Assembly: GCA_001464915.1 (NCBI GenBank)
Contig: LNED01000022.1
Span: forward strand, 186,001-250,000
Source of the DNA: Sphingomonadales bacterium Ga0077531
GTDB lineage: Bacteria > Pseudomonadota > Alphaproteobacteria > Sphingomonadales > Sphingomonadaceae
DNA: 64,000 nucleotides
Reading direction: 5' to 3'
Part shown: positions 34,392 through 42,175 of the stretch, piece after piece
Layout: each line of letters starts with the position of its first letter
How positions within the stretch are numbered: the first letter of the stretch is position 1
Position numbers and translations under genes: made by a program
The notes under the pieces: generated by a model
What the model was told of the DNA's origin: nothing
The model's input: the letters and a program-made list of their open reading frames with translations, nothing else
Database searches by the model: none

Positions 34392-35750
34392 TCAGAACCG
34401 ATACGGCACTCTCACCCCGACGACCATGTCAGGGCTATCATCGGTAAGTCCGATGCCCACCGTCGTGACCAGAGAGATGTTCTGCCCAAGCGTAAAGGTC
34501 GCGCCCAGATTGACCAGTGCGATGTTGGCCTGACTGCCGATCACACGCTGGAAATCTTCAGCCGTATCCAGCTTGAGCCGCGACCGTTCGACCAGGCGCT
34601 GCGAATACGACATCGAGATGCTGGAACTTTCGTTCAATGCATAGGCAAGCCCTGCGCCGAATTGCAACGCATTGCCGATTGCAACCCGGCCGGGTTGCTC
34701 GCCGGGGTTTTCATCAATGTCGGCAAAGCCCCGTTCGAAATTGCGGAAGTAATTGATGCTGCCAAACACGACCATCGGATCGATGGTCTTGAGAGCCGAA
34801 ACGCCAAGCGATGCACCCCACACGCCGCTGCCAGTCGCCAGCGCCTGCGGCACTTGCAGATTGCCTTCGCTGCCCTCAACCTCGACAAAATCGATCCCGA
34901 ACGGTTCCCGGCCCGTCGGCGGCTTCACCCGCGCACTGACCACGATGTTGGGGCGGCGCGCGGTTTCGGCCAGCACCTGATAGCTGGCGCCGAAACTGAT
35001 ATCGCCCAGTCCCTGATCGCTGACCCGTGTTTCGACCGGTTGATTGGCGGCACCGCCTGCACCGCCGCTGCGAAAGTTCGATGTGCGATACAGGAACGGA
35101 ATGCTGGCATCGATAAACAGGCTGTCGCTGACGCCATACCGCAGCGTTAGGTCCGACGTGAAGATATCGGCGTCCACTTCGTCGATGCTGATCGTGCCGA
35201 GGAAAATCGCGTCCAGCGCCAGAAACCCGTCAAGGTTGATCCGGGCATCGCCGAAATGCGAATAGCCGAACGAAAATTCCGCGCCAAAGCGGCTGCGTTG
35301 GGTGCCCTGTTGCTGCTGCACGATATCCTGCACAGCCTCGGTCGGGTCGGGCGCTTTCTGCACCGGATCTTCGCCGGATGGCTGGTCTGGCTTCACATCT
35401 TGAATGGCCGCAAAGCCGCCTGACTTTTCGAGCGGATATGACGGCGGATCTTGCCGGAACTGGTCAAGCGCAGGGTTGAGGGTCATCGCGCGGCTGGTTG
35501 GTTCTGCAAACCGCCCGCGGATGGTCACCGCCTCGTCAAGCGTGATTGGTTGAACATCAAGCCGTAGCAGCCGATCCTCAAGCGCTTTGAGCCGGGCGTT
35601 GCTTTCAGCCTCGCGCGCCTGCAATTCCGCCACCTCAGCCCTTAGCGCCTCGATTTCGGCGTCACGTTCCTGCGCTTGGGCGGCGCTGGGCATAACAATC
35701 AATGCGGCGCTCCCCAACGCCAAAGCCCGGATCAGACGTTGCTCAATCAT
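34392..35750 (-). CDS. fapF: FapF-like outer-membrane amyloid secretion barrel
   Basis: A 452-residue protein with a signal peptide (cleavage near AAQAQE, residue 27), a heptad-rich coiled coil (RDAEIEALRAEVAELQ to about residue 65), a linker rich in Pro/Gln (about residues 95-150), and a beta-strand-rich C-terminal barrel ending in VRVPYRF, a typical outer-membrane C-terminus with final Phe. This order (signal, coiled coil, plug/linker, barrel) is that of Pseudomonas FapF, a trimeric barrel that exports Fap amyloid subunits. It is the last gene of the fap-like operon; AAGGGAGGGAAG precedes the ATG. The architecture is seen; the FapF name is inferred from it and the neighbours. Confidence 0.75.
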   Translation of the reverse strand: MIEQRLIRALALGSAALIVMPSAAQAQERDAEIEALRAEVAELQAREAESNARLKALEDRLLRLDVQPITLDEAVTIRGRFAEPTSRAMTLNPALDQFRQDPPSYPLEKSGGFAAIQDVKPDQPSGEDPVQKAPDPTEAVQDIVQQQQGTQRSRFGAEFSFGYSHFGDARINLDGFLALDAIFLGTISIDEVDADIFTSDLTLRYGVSDSLFIDASIPFLYRTSNFRSGGAGGAANQPVETRVSDQGLGDISFGASYQVLAETARRPNIVVSARVKPPTGREPFGIDFVEVEGSEGNLQVPQALATGSGVWGASLGVSALKTIDPMVVFGSINYFRNFERGFADIDENPGEQPGRVAIGNALQFGAGLAYALNESSSISMSYSQRLVERSRLKLDTAEDFQRVIGSQANIALVNLGATFTLGQNISLVTTVGIGLTDDSPDMVVGVRVPYRF

Positions 35751-35798
35751 AGCCTTCCCTCCCTTACAAGGCGACCCGCATCATCGACGCTGCCCGTG

Positions 35799-36422
35799 TT
35801 ACGGGTTCAGCAAAGTCCACAGGGTTGCCGGATCCGGCACGCCTGTTTCGTAAAGATTGGCGCTGCGTTGAAACGCGCGCAAAGCATCGCGCATCTGGGG
35901 CGAATAGACGCCGTCTTCTTCGCCGCGATAAAGCCCGCGCGCGCCAAGGGCTGCCTGCGCGCGTTTGAGGATCGTCTGATAGACAAACGCCCGGTTCTCA
36001 CCCGTGCCAACCTCGATCAGCGGCGAAAAATCGGCAATGCGAACGGGCCGGAACGCGCCCACCATCTTTTGCACCACGGACACGATGATATCGTCAGGAT
36101 GTTCCGAACAATGCTTGTCGAGGATCAGGTCGAAGGCGGCGGCATTGTGCCACGGCGACAGATCGAAAGTGTTGGGTTCATACCGGTTGGCCGCGCTCAG
36201 ATACCCTTCGACAAAGCCGATCAGGCGCTGATACTCTGCTGATCCCTTGTCGGCGCGCGCCGCCGTGAATGCAGCGCAATCGAGCCTGCCCGATCCTTCG
36301 ACAGCGAATTGCTTGCTGGTGTTGTCGGCGCTGGCCGGAACGCTGGCTGCCACAGCCAGCGCCGCTGCCGCCGCGCTGAAAGCTGCGAACCGAGCGTGCT
36401 TTGATCTGCCCCCAATGCGCAT
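35799..36422 (-). CDS. secreted peptidoglycan-binding protein inside the fap-like operon
   Basis: A 207-residue protein with a signal peptide (to about residue 32, ending SVPASA), a central helical domain with two cysteines (LDCAAF and DKHCSE) and the segment GFVEGYLSAANRYEPNTF, and a C-terminal PG-binding-1-type domain (RAQAALGARGLYRGEEDGVY, then MRDALRAFQR). It starts two bases after the stop of the fapE-position gene. Pseudomonas fapABCDEF has no gene here, so this is an accessory component. Anchoring the export machinery to peptidoglycan is a reasonable inference, not shown. Confidence 0.75.
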   Translation of the reverse strand: MRIGGRSKHARFAAFSAAAAALAVAASVPASADNTSKQFAVEGSGRLDCAAFTAARADKGSAEYQRLIGFVEGYLSAANRYEPNTFDLSPWHNAAAFDLILDKHCSEHPDDIIVSVVQKMVGAFRPVRIADFSPLIEVGTGENRAFVYQTILKRAQAALGARGLYRGEEDGVYSPQMRDALRAFQRSANLYETGVPDPATLWTLLNP

Positions 36423-36424
36423 GA

Positions 36425-37288
36425 TCAGAACCCGTGGCCCTTCATCGCCGACAACGCCTCTGTCGCGCGAACCGCATCAAATCCTGCGCCGGTCATATCA
36501 GTGCCGATGATGATCGCGCTGGTGTTGAGCACGGTGTTGCCGTCGCTGTTGATCATCGATTGCTGCAACAACCGCCCGAAATCGCCGCCAATATTCTGCA
36601 AGGCTGTATCGCCGCCTTGATTGCCGGACAGCGCCAAGCCAAGCTCATTGGGGCCGAGGCGGAATTGCAGCTCATCGCCATCGGCAAAGCTGAACCCGGT
36701 GCTGGCATCGATCGCCGTCAGGCTCGATCCGTCAAACCGTGCAATCTGCGACGTCGGGACCAGCGCGATCTGCAAGCTGTTGCGCGCAGAGTTGTCGGCG
36801 CCTGCAATGACATTGGCCTGCGCCGCGCCTTGCGTTGTGCCGAGCCCGCCCACCGGCAACACCTGCTGCGCCGTGAACAGCGGCGTGTAGCCGCTGTGGC
36901 TGTCCGTCACGTCCATCGCTGGATCGCCTTCACGCAGCCAGCCGATCATCAGCTGCGGGACAGGATTTCCGTCGGAGCCCGAATTGAGGAAATCGACGTT
37001 GAACACCAACCGGGCGACGGTGGTGATGCCGTTTTCATCCTGCCAACTGGTCAGCATTGAAATGCCGAAATACGAAATCGAATCCGGCCGGATGAATTTT
37101 CCTCGAATGCCTTCCAGCTCCGCATCAGGGATCGGAGCGCCCAATTGCGCAAGCCCTTGCGCTGCCAGAAGGCCGCGCTCCTGACCGTTTGCGGAAACCG
37201 GCACGATGACCATCGCAGCCGCGCCAACCACGGCAAGGATTGAACCTGTGCATCTGCGGATGGGGCCGGGGTTTGGTGATGTTTTCAT
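36425..37288 (-). CDS. secreted protein at the fapE position
   Basis: A 287-residue protein with an N-terminal signal (hydrophobic LAVVGAAAMVIVPVSANG) and no cysteine in the mature part. The mature N-terminus has DAELEGIRGKFIRPDSISYFG, given here in two parts DAELEGIRG and DSISYFG, then beta-rich sequence with alternating polar residues and an N/Q/G-rich second half. The frame is open to 37327, but the ATG at 37288 has GAGGAGG five bases upstream. It lies between the C39 peptidase and the PG-binding gene, which is where FapE is encoded in Pseudomonas. I cannot confirm sequence homology to FapE by eye. Confidence 0.6.
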   Translation of the reverse strand: MKTSPNPGPIRRCTGSILAVVGAAAMVIVPVSANGQERGLLAAQGLAQLGAPIPDAELEGIRGKFIRPDSISYFGISMLTSWQDENGITTVARLVFNVDFLNSGSDGNPVPQLMIGWLREGDPAMDVTDSHSGYTPLFTAQQVLPVGGLGTTQGAAQANVIAGADNSARNSLQIALVPTSQIARFDGSSLTAIDASTGFSFADGDELQFRLGPNELGLALSGNQGGDTALQNIGGDFGRLLQQSMINSDGNTVLNTSAIIIGTDMTGAGFDAVRATEALSAMKGHGF

Positions 37289-37298
37289 GGCATCCTCC

Positions 37299-38036
37299 TC
37301 AAAACGAAAAATCGTAACCGGGCGCAAAGCCGAACTCGGCGGCTTGGGCGGCCGGAAGGCTCGCGGTTGTTCGCAGCAATTGCCGGGCAGAAAGCGGTGA
37401 AGGCGGATCGATCAGGACGTTGTCCGGATCGTAGTTCGCGCCGATCACCACAAACGCGATATTGTTCCACGCCTGTTCAAACTGCGCCCGCGTCATCGTA
37501 CGATTGCCCAGCGCTGGATCGCCAATTGCGATCTGATCGCCGAATACCTTGCGGACGACGACGAAGTGTTTGTATCCCCGCACGTCGATCAACACGATCA
37601 CCGGGATATTAAGCTGGGCCAAGGCCGGATAGTCGATCCGGTATCCTTCGGCGTTCAAACCTACGGATTGCGCGTAGGTTTTCATATCCAGCAGCGAAAA
37701 TCCCTTCTGCCGCACAGTATCGGGATCAGCGACCTTCAGCATGTTGACCAGCACCTGGCGCTCGGTCGTCTGATAGCCATAAGCGCCGTTGAATATCGTC
37801 GCCATGACGGCGGCTCCGCAGCTGAAATCTGTCTGCTGACGGACGAGATCCTCGAATTTCATCGCCTTCCAACTGACCGGGCGCGCGCTCAGCGTCGGCG
37901 CTCCGTTGACCAATTGTCCCAGCCATACCGGCGTCTTTTCAGCCGGCGCGTTCGCACACCCGGCCAGCGCAAATGCAGCCGTAAGCGACAGCACGACTGC
38001 ACGTGGGTTTGACCGGAAGGCGTGATTATGAAACAC
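37299..38036 (-). CDS. fapD: FapD-like C39 family peptidase, predicted lipoprotein
   Basis: A papain-like C39 peptidase domain is recognisable: QQTDFSCGAAVMATIF with the catalytic cysteine (C73), GYKHFVVV with the histidine (H157), and IAIGDPALG with the aspartate (D173). In Pseudomonas, FapD is the C39-type protease needed for normal Fap export. The frame is open back to 38234 over the fapC end; GTG at 38036 was chosen because it places a lipobox, LAGC27, after a hydrophobic segment. The weak AAAGG eleven bases upstream leaves the start uncertain. A lipid anchor would fix the protease in the periplasm. Confidence 0.8.
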   Translation of the reverse strand: MFHNHAFRSNPRAVVLSLTAAFALAGCANAPAEKTPVWLGQLVNGAPTLSARPVSWKAMKFEDLVRQQTDFSCGAAVMATIFNGAYGYQTTERQVLVNMLKVADPDTVRQKGFSLLDMKTYAQSVGLNAEGYRIDYPALAQLNIPVIVLIDVRGYKHFVVVRKVFGDQIAIGDPALGNRTMTRAQFEQAWNNIAFVVIGANYDPDNVLIDPPSPLSARQLLRTTASLPAAQAAEFGFAPGYDFSF

Positions 38037-38122
38037 CGAATGGACTACCTTTGCTTCGGGTAGAGGGCAGCTGCACTGACCATCAGCGCAGCGTTTCCGT
38101 AGTCGCAATGCGACGGGGGATT

Positions 38123-38157
38123 GGGGAGGAAGAGTGTAAGGGACTCTCTTCCTCCCC
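38123..38157 (-). promoter_or_regulatory. 12-bp hairpin between fapC-like and fapD-like genes
   Basis: GGGGAGGAAGAG at 38123-38134 is perfectly complementary to CTCTTCCTCCCC at 38146-38157, with an 11-base loop. It begins 18 bases after the fapC stop on the minus strand. No T-run follows, so it is more likely a 3'-end stabiliser, processing site or partial attenuator than a full terminator. Confidence 0.75.
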
Positions 38158-38175
38158 GCCCGACGACGACGCGCG

Positions 38176-39216
38176 TTAGCTGGGGTCGCCACCACCGCCA
38201 TTGCCGTCAGGAGCACCACCCTGTGACGCAGCAATCGTCAGCGAATTGAGCTGCTGATTGCCGACACCAGCCGCCATATTCACGCCGATATTGCCGGACG
38301 CACCCGACACATCGAGGCCGCTGATCGAGTTGATGCTATCCTGTTGCTCGACACCGCTCAGCAGCGCCGTCTGGATCAGCCCGGCATTGGCCTCTGCCAG
38401 ATCGGCGTTGGAAGCCGTTGCCAGCGTCAGCAGGTTGGCCTGCTGATTCAGGCTGCCCGTTGCAACGTTGACACCGATGTTGCCCGAACCGGTGATGGTT
38501 GCGCCCAACACCGTGTTGCGATCGCGGAAATTGTTGCTTCCGCCACCTTCTTCGGGATCATCTTCGTTAAGCACATCGCCCGGCGTTGCGAACTGGCGAA
38601 CACCGATCAACGATTGCAGACCGGTGGTGGACGCTTCTGCCCAACCGCCCGAAGCCTCGTCGTTGCTGTCTTCCGACACCGCGATCGAAGCGCTGTTCAT
38701 CTGCATGTTGAAGTAACCTGCCGCCAGGTTGACCCCGACATTGCCCGACGAATCCACGTTGAACGTGTCCACCGTGTTGACGATCGGAGCAAAGAACCCG
38801 GCCCGGATCTGAGGTTGCACCACGCCGTCGGTCAGATTGTCGTTCGGGTTCTGACCAGCTTCGCTGACGCCGGGGCCAAAGACCTCGTCGACGAAGCCGT
38901 TTTCAGCGTTCAGCTCGTTTTCTTCACGATAGTTGACGACGACACCGGTCAGGAACTGCTTGGCGTCAGTCACAGCGACAGCCGAACTGTCCACTGCGAT
39001 ATCGCCGTCCAAGGTAACGGTACCGCGCAGGGCAACGTCCTTGTTGTAGGTGATATCGGTCGTGATGCTGGTGTCGATGTTGTTGGCATACCGCAGATCG
39101 ACCTCAACGCTCGAACGGCCATCAGCGCCGCCTTCATCGTCGTCCTGACTGGCCATTGCGGGCATGGCAAACGCCAGCGCCGAGACTGCCACAGCAGTTA
39201 ACATTGCAGTTTTCAT
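38176..39216 (-). CDS. fapC: FapC-like major amyloid subunit with three repeats
   Basis: A 346-residue secreted protein (signal cleaved near AMA-S23). Three imperfect repeats at about 155-181, 243-268 and 305-331 share the pattern SGN(V/I)GVN.A.G..N.Q.N, for example SGNIGVNVATGSLNQQANLL and SGNIGVNMAAGVGNQQLNSL. Long acidic, low-complexity linkers separate them. This is the layout of Pseudomonas FapC (R1-L1-R2-L2-R3). Unlike that protein, it has no cysteine and thus no C-terminal CxxC; it ends in a Gly/Asp tail. AAGGAG eight bases before the ATG is the best ribosome-binding site in the operon, fitting a major product. Confidence 0.82.
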   Translation of the reverse strand: MKTAMLTAVAVSALAFAMPAMASQDDDEGGADGRSSVEVDLRYANNIDTSITTDITYNKDVALRGTVTLDGDIAVDSSAVAVTDAKQFLTGVVVNYREENELNAENGFVDEVFGPGVSEAGQNPNDNLTDGVVQPQIRAGFFAPIVNTVDTFNVDSSGNVGVNLAAGYFNMQMNSASIAVSEDSNDEASGGWAEASTTGLQSLIGVRQFATPGDVLNEDDPEEGGGSNNFRDRNTVLGATITGSGNIGVNVATGSLNQQANLLTLATASNADLAEANAGLIQTALLSGVEQQDSINSISGLDVSGASGNIGVNMAAGVGNQQLNSLTIAASQGGAPDGNGGGGDPS

Positions 39217-39239
39217 AATCCTTACTCCTTTGCTTCGGG

Positions 39240-39854
39240 TTATGGATTTCCCCCGGCCGAAACGTTCAGCGCGAAGGTATTGGCAGAGGAATTCCTCTCG
39301 CCCCCAATCAGGTTGATCTGCACAAGGCCGCTGTTTCCGCCCAAGGCCGTGTCATCGACGATGACACTGTCATTGCGCGGATCGAGGCTTTGGGCAGATG
39401 GCCCTGACGGTTCCGTTGGAGCGCGCGCCTGGGCGAGCATTAGGTCAGAGACCGCTCCGAGATTGCCGATGACCAGTGCCGCAAGATTGGCGGACTGGTT
39501 CTGGTTGCCGGCGGTGAGGTTGATGCTCACCATCCCGCTGTTATTGGAAAGGGCGCCGGGCCCGATTGCGATGCTGGTCGCACGGTCTGCCTGGTCGGCA
39601 TTGGCGATGACCTGCTGCACCGCAATGGCCTGCGAGGCGAAATCGCCGATCGCAATCGTCGCAGCAGCGGCCTGCTGGTTTTGCGATCCTGACGCGATGT
39701 TGATGGCCAGACGGCCACTATTGCCGCTGCCATCTTCCGCCGCGATGACGACTTCATCTTGGGCAGCCGGAAGTTCCTGCGCTTGGCCCGCGCCAGCAGA
39801 TGCGGTCAACGCAGCCGCGATTGCGATCGCTTTGATGATAGGGCGATGGGTCAT
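39240..39854 (-). CDS. fapB: FapB-like minor amyloid subunit/nucleator with three repeats
   Basis: A 204-residue secreted protein (signal to about residue 25, AGQAQE). Three repeats at about 44-70, 104-130 and 173-199 follow NSG...IN...G..N(Q/S)(Q/S)AN, for example NSGMVSINLTAGNQNQSANL. They resemble the FapC-like repeats encoded next. Linkers are shorter than in the FapC-like protein. FapB in Pseudomonas is the presumed nucleator and is encoded just before fapC, as here. The ATG overlaps the preceding stop (ATGA). No cysteine is present. Confidence 0.78.
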   Translation of the reverse strand: MTHRPIIKAIAIAAALTASAGAGQAQELPAAQDEVVIAAEDGSGNSGRLAINIASGSQNQQAAAATIAIGDFASQAIAVQQVIANADQADRATSIAIGPGALSNNSGMVSINLTAGNQNQSANLAALVIGNLGAVSDLMLAQARAPTEPSGPSAQSLDPRNDSVIVDDTALGGNSGLVQINLIGGERNSSANTFALNVSAGGNP

Positions 39855-40354
39855 TGGCCGTCCCCAAGCACTTTGCCGATCACGCCAAGCGATGACGATA
39901 AGGCGTTAAGGCTGCTACCGATCAACCCGCCAACGCCGGTGCCCCCGCTTTCCGCGCGGGTGAAATCACCATCCGATGTTCGGGAAGACGACAGCGCCGA
40001 CAGGCCGGTTTGCAGGGCCGATTGTGTGGTGCCGAGGGCTTGGCTCAGCGGCGCTGATACCGACGCCTGTTCAGCATCACTCAGCGGCTCAAGCCCAACC
40101 AGCAAGGAATGCGAAATCAGCGCCGAATGATCGAGCGACACCGTGCTGGCTTCACCCTGATCAAATCTGCGAGTGGCGGTGCCATAGGGAACCTCACGGG
40201 CAAAAACGAGCTGGCCGGGATGGGTGTCCGCATTCGAGGGATACTCAGCCTCTTGCGCGCTCAGATGATGAACCGGCCCAAGACCGATTGCCGCGGCTGC
40301 GGAGCACGCAATCGCCATCGCGCGGCAAATGCCGCTGGTTCGGTAAAGTCGCAC
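39851..40354 (-). CDS. small secreted protein at the fapA position
   Basis: A 167-residue protein whose N-terminal signal (MAIACSAAAAIGLG region, cleavage near HHLSAQ) is followed by a Ser/Thr/Ala-rich, probably disordered mature chain with FAREVPYG near its start and a Gly/Ser/Leu-rich C-terminus (GVGGLIGSSLNALSSSLG). GTG at 40354 was chosen over TTG at 40378 because GAGGAG lies seven bases before it. It is the first gene of the fap-like operon, translationally coupled to fapB. FapA in Pseudomonas is a small periplasmic protein encoded first and affects fibre composition; equivalence here is by position only. Confidence 0.6.
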   Translation of the reverse strand: MRLYRTSGICRAMAIACSAAAAIGLGPVHHLSAQEAEYPSNADTHPGQLVFAREVPYGTATRRFDQGEASTVSLDHSALISHSLLVGLEPLSDAEQASVSAPLSQALGTTQSALQTGLSALSSSRTSDGDFTRAESGGTGVGGLIGSSLNALSSSLGVIGKVLGDGQ

Positions 40355-40593
40355 TTGGCCACTCCTCGCAAAACGCAAGATATCGGTGCCAATCCCGCTG
40401 CTATGCGGAGATCGTCACGATGATGGATCCGAAGATCCCGCAGCCCGTTTTATGGTTATGGATTTTTAAGTATGCCGAGTCGGCCCGATTCGCATCGCCC
40501 GATTGGATTAGTCAAATCTGACATTAGCAATTTGAACTACAACTTAGATCAAATTTCAAATCGGCCTTTATGCCGCTGACTATGACAAGGGCC

Positions 40594-41247
40594 CTAGTTC
40601 AGATGGTACGGCGCAAGACGGTGCCACAGTTCTTCGCGTGAACTGACTTGAAGTTTGTCATAGCAGTGTCGGATGTGAGCGCGCACGGTGTGAACAGAGA
40701 TCTCGAGTTCATCTGCGATCTGCTGCGGTACATGCCCGCGTATGAGTTTTTCAAGCACGAGCACTTCGCTGGGGGTCAGGCCAAATGCCTCTTCCAGATC
40801 TGCGAGCACGGTTACAAATTCGTCGTCCGCTACACGCATCGACACCGCAATGGCGCCCGCAGTGATCCCAGTGGCGGAGATAATGAAATGCCCGTCGCCA
40901 GATCGTTTTCGCAGCGTCACCGTTTCAACCGCGCCCACTGCCACATCGAAAATGTGCCGCAGGCGTTTGTCTGATGACGGCGTGCACGCAAGAGCCAAAG
41001 CGTTCTTTAAGGAAAATCCTTCTTCCTGGTCGAAGAACTGTCCGGCGCCCGCGCTCTGCGCGATCAACTCGCCTTCACGCGAAAGGATCAGCCTGACTCG
41101 ACCGTCCAACACCTCCCAACAGGAAAGCAAGGGTTCGAAATTGGTCGAAACGTCGTTGGATGGGGGCCGAGTCTTTGCGTGGCCCGCCGAGTTTTGCCCT
41201 AGCGTTCCCACTGTTTCGGGACGCTTTCCAGATACTAAGCTTTTCAT
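40594..41247 (-). CDS. LuxR-family transcriptional regulator
   Basis: A 217-residue cytosolic protein. The C-terminal quarter is a GerE/LuxR helix-turn-helix: LTPSEVLVLEKLIRGHVPQQ followed by IADELEISVHTVRAHIRHCY. The N-terminal part (about residues 30-145) is a mixed alpha/beta sensor-like region that I do not recognise with certainty; a PAS-like fold is possible. An upstream ATG-type start at 41301 is also in frame; the ATG at 41247 follows GAGGGAG. The gene is upstream of and co-directional with the fap-like operon, 239 bases away, so it is the natural candidate regulator. Confidence 0.85.
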   Translation of the reverse strand: MKSLVSGKRPETVGTLGQNSAGHAKTRPPSNDVSTNFEPLLSCWEVLDGRVRLILSREGELIAQSAGAGQFFDQEEGFSLKNALALACTPSSDKRLRHIFDVAVGAVETVTLRKRSGDGHFIISATGITAGAIAVSMRVADDEFVTVLADLEEAFGLTPSEVLVLEKLIRGHVPQQIADELEISVHTVRAHIRHCYDKLQVSSREELWHRLAPYHLN

Positions 41248-41687
41248 GTCGCGTACGCTCCCTCGAGCTTCGCGAACACCTGCAAGCGCATACCACAACA
41301 TGGCGCCTGTGATGTTCGATTAGAACAACCACTTGCTGACCAGTCCGTGTATCAGGTCCCTTACATCCCGCCACAGATCTTTATAAATTTCTATTCCACT
41401 TCCAGCCTCGTTCGCCGTGCGATCACTTTGGCTATCCGAAGATGGTGCCCAAAGAATGGCGAACGAACAGGGTGCAAATATATCAACTGACTCAACTTAT
41501 TGCAAACATTGCTTTTACGAACGCTGCCGCAAGAGGCAGAAGGTTGGATTTGGCCGATAAGCTGAACGGCGGGCACGCAAGTCCGGGGCCACGAGGAGAT
41601 GGATAACGGCTTTGGGGAGTGCGAAGGTTAGGCGCGCGTGGCGGGTATTGGGTGGAAAATCGCCGTTGAAGCGCATAAGGTTTAGTT
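41248..41687. other. 440-base region without a recognisable gene
   Basis: Lies between the divergent LuxR regulator and a small lipoprotein gene. It is visibly more AT-rich than the surrounding PGC. I see no convincing open frame, RNA gene or repeat; the promoters of both flanking genes should be here. Confidence 0.5.
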
Positions 41688-42083
41688 ATGCGGCTTCTGG
41701 TCTCACTGTTAGCAGTCACATGCGCGTTACCGCTCTTTGCCTGCGGTGGACCGACAGCCGGGTCCAAGATTTACGATCGAAGTGGCTCAATCCAAGCCGA
41801 AAGTCTTGTCGAATTAGAAGGATCCGTCCTTTCTATTTCTCGCGCCGCGCAAGCTCCAATCCGTGATACGATGCAAGACCTCGATAATTTGCCAATGTAT
41901 TTGCTGTCGAATGACGACGTGACGATCTTGGTGAAACATAAGGCATTCGGCGAACCGTGCGACTGGAGCAAGAGATGCGATTGGGAATATAGCCTCTCGT
42001 CCACCAACGCCTCTCTAGATCAGGCTGCTCAGCGGAAGGTGGTAGATCAATCCTTTGCCGTGCTTTCTCAGCTGAAATTCTAG
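41688..42083 (+). CDS. small hypothetical lipoprotein
   Basis: A 131-residue protein with a lipoprotein signal: hydrophobic core LLVSLLAVTCALPLF and lipobox LFAC19. The mature part has a predicted helical middle (ISRAAQAPIRDTMQDLDNLP), two cysteines (EPCDWSKRCDWEY), and no recognised domain. Base composition is less GC-rich than the PGC genes, like the adjoining non-coding region, which hints at acquired DNA. Function unknown; no link to the fap-like operon is shown except proximity. Confidence 0.65.
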   Translation: MRLLVSLLAVTCALPLFACGGPTAGSKIYDRSGSIQAESLVELEGSVLSISRAAQAPIRDTMQDLDNLPMYLLSNDDVTILVKHKAFGEPCDWSKRCDWEYSLSSTNASLDQAAQRKVVDQSFAVLSQLKF

Positions 42084-42175
42084 TGCCCATATCGCTTACA
42101 CCGATATCCGCTATGGGGTCGCTAACTGAAGGGCAGCTTTTTTATTGGCTCGAACAGGAGGGGACATTGCCCCCC

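Noticed and set aside
38176..39854. Curli (CsgA/CsgB) assignment for the repeat proteins
   Set aside because: The repeats do not follow the curlin S.....Q.G.GN pattern, and neighbours are a C39 peptidase and coiled-coil barrel rather than csgG/csgE/csgF.
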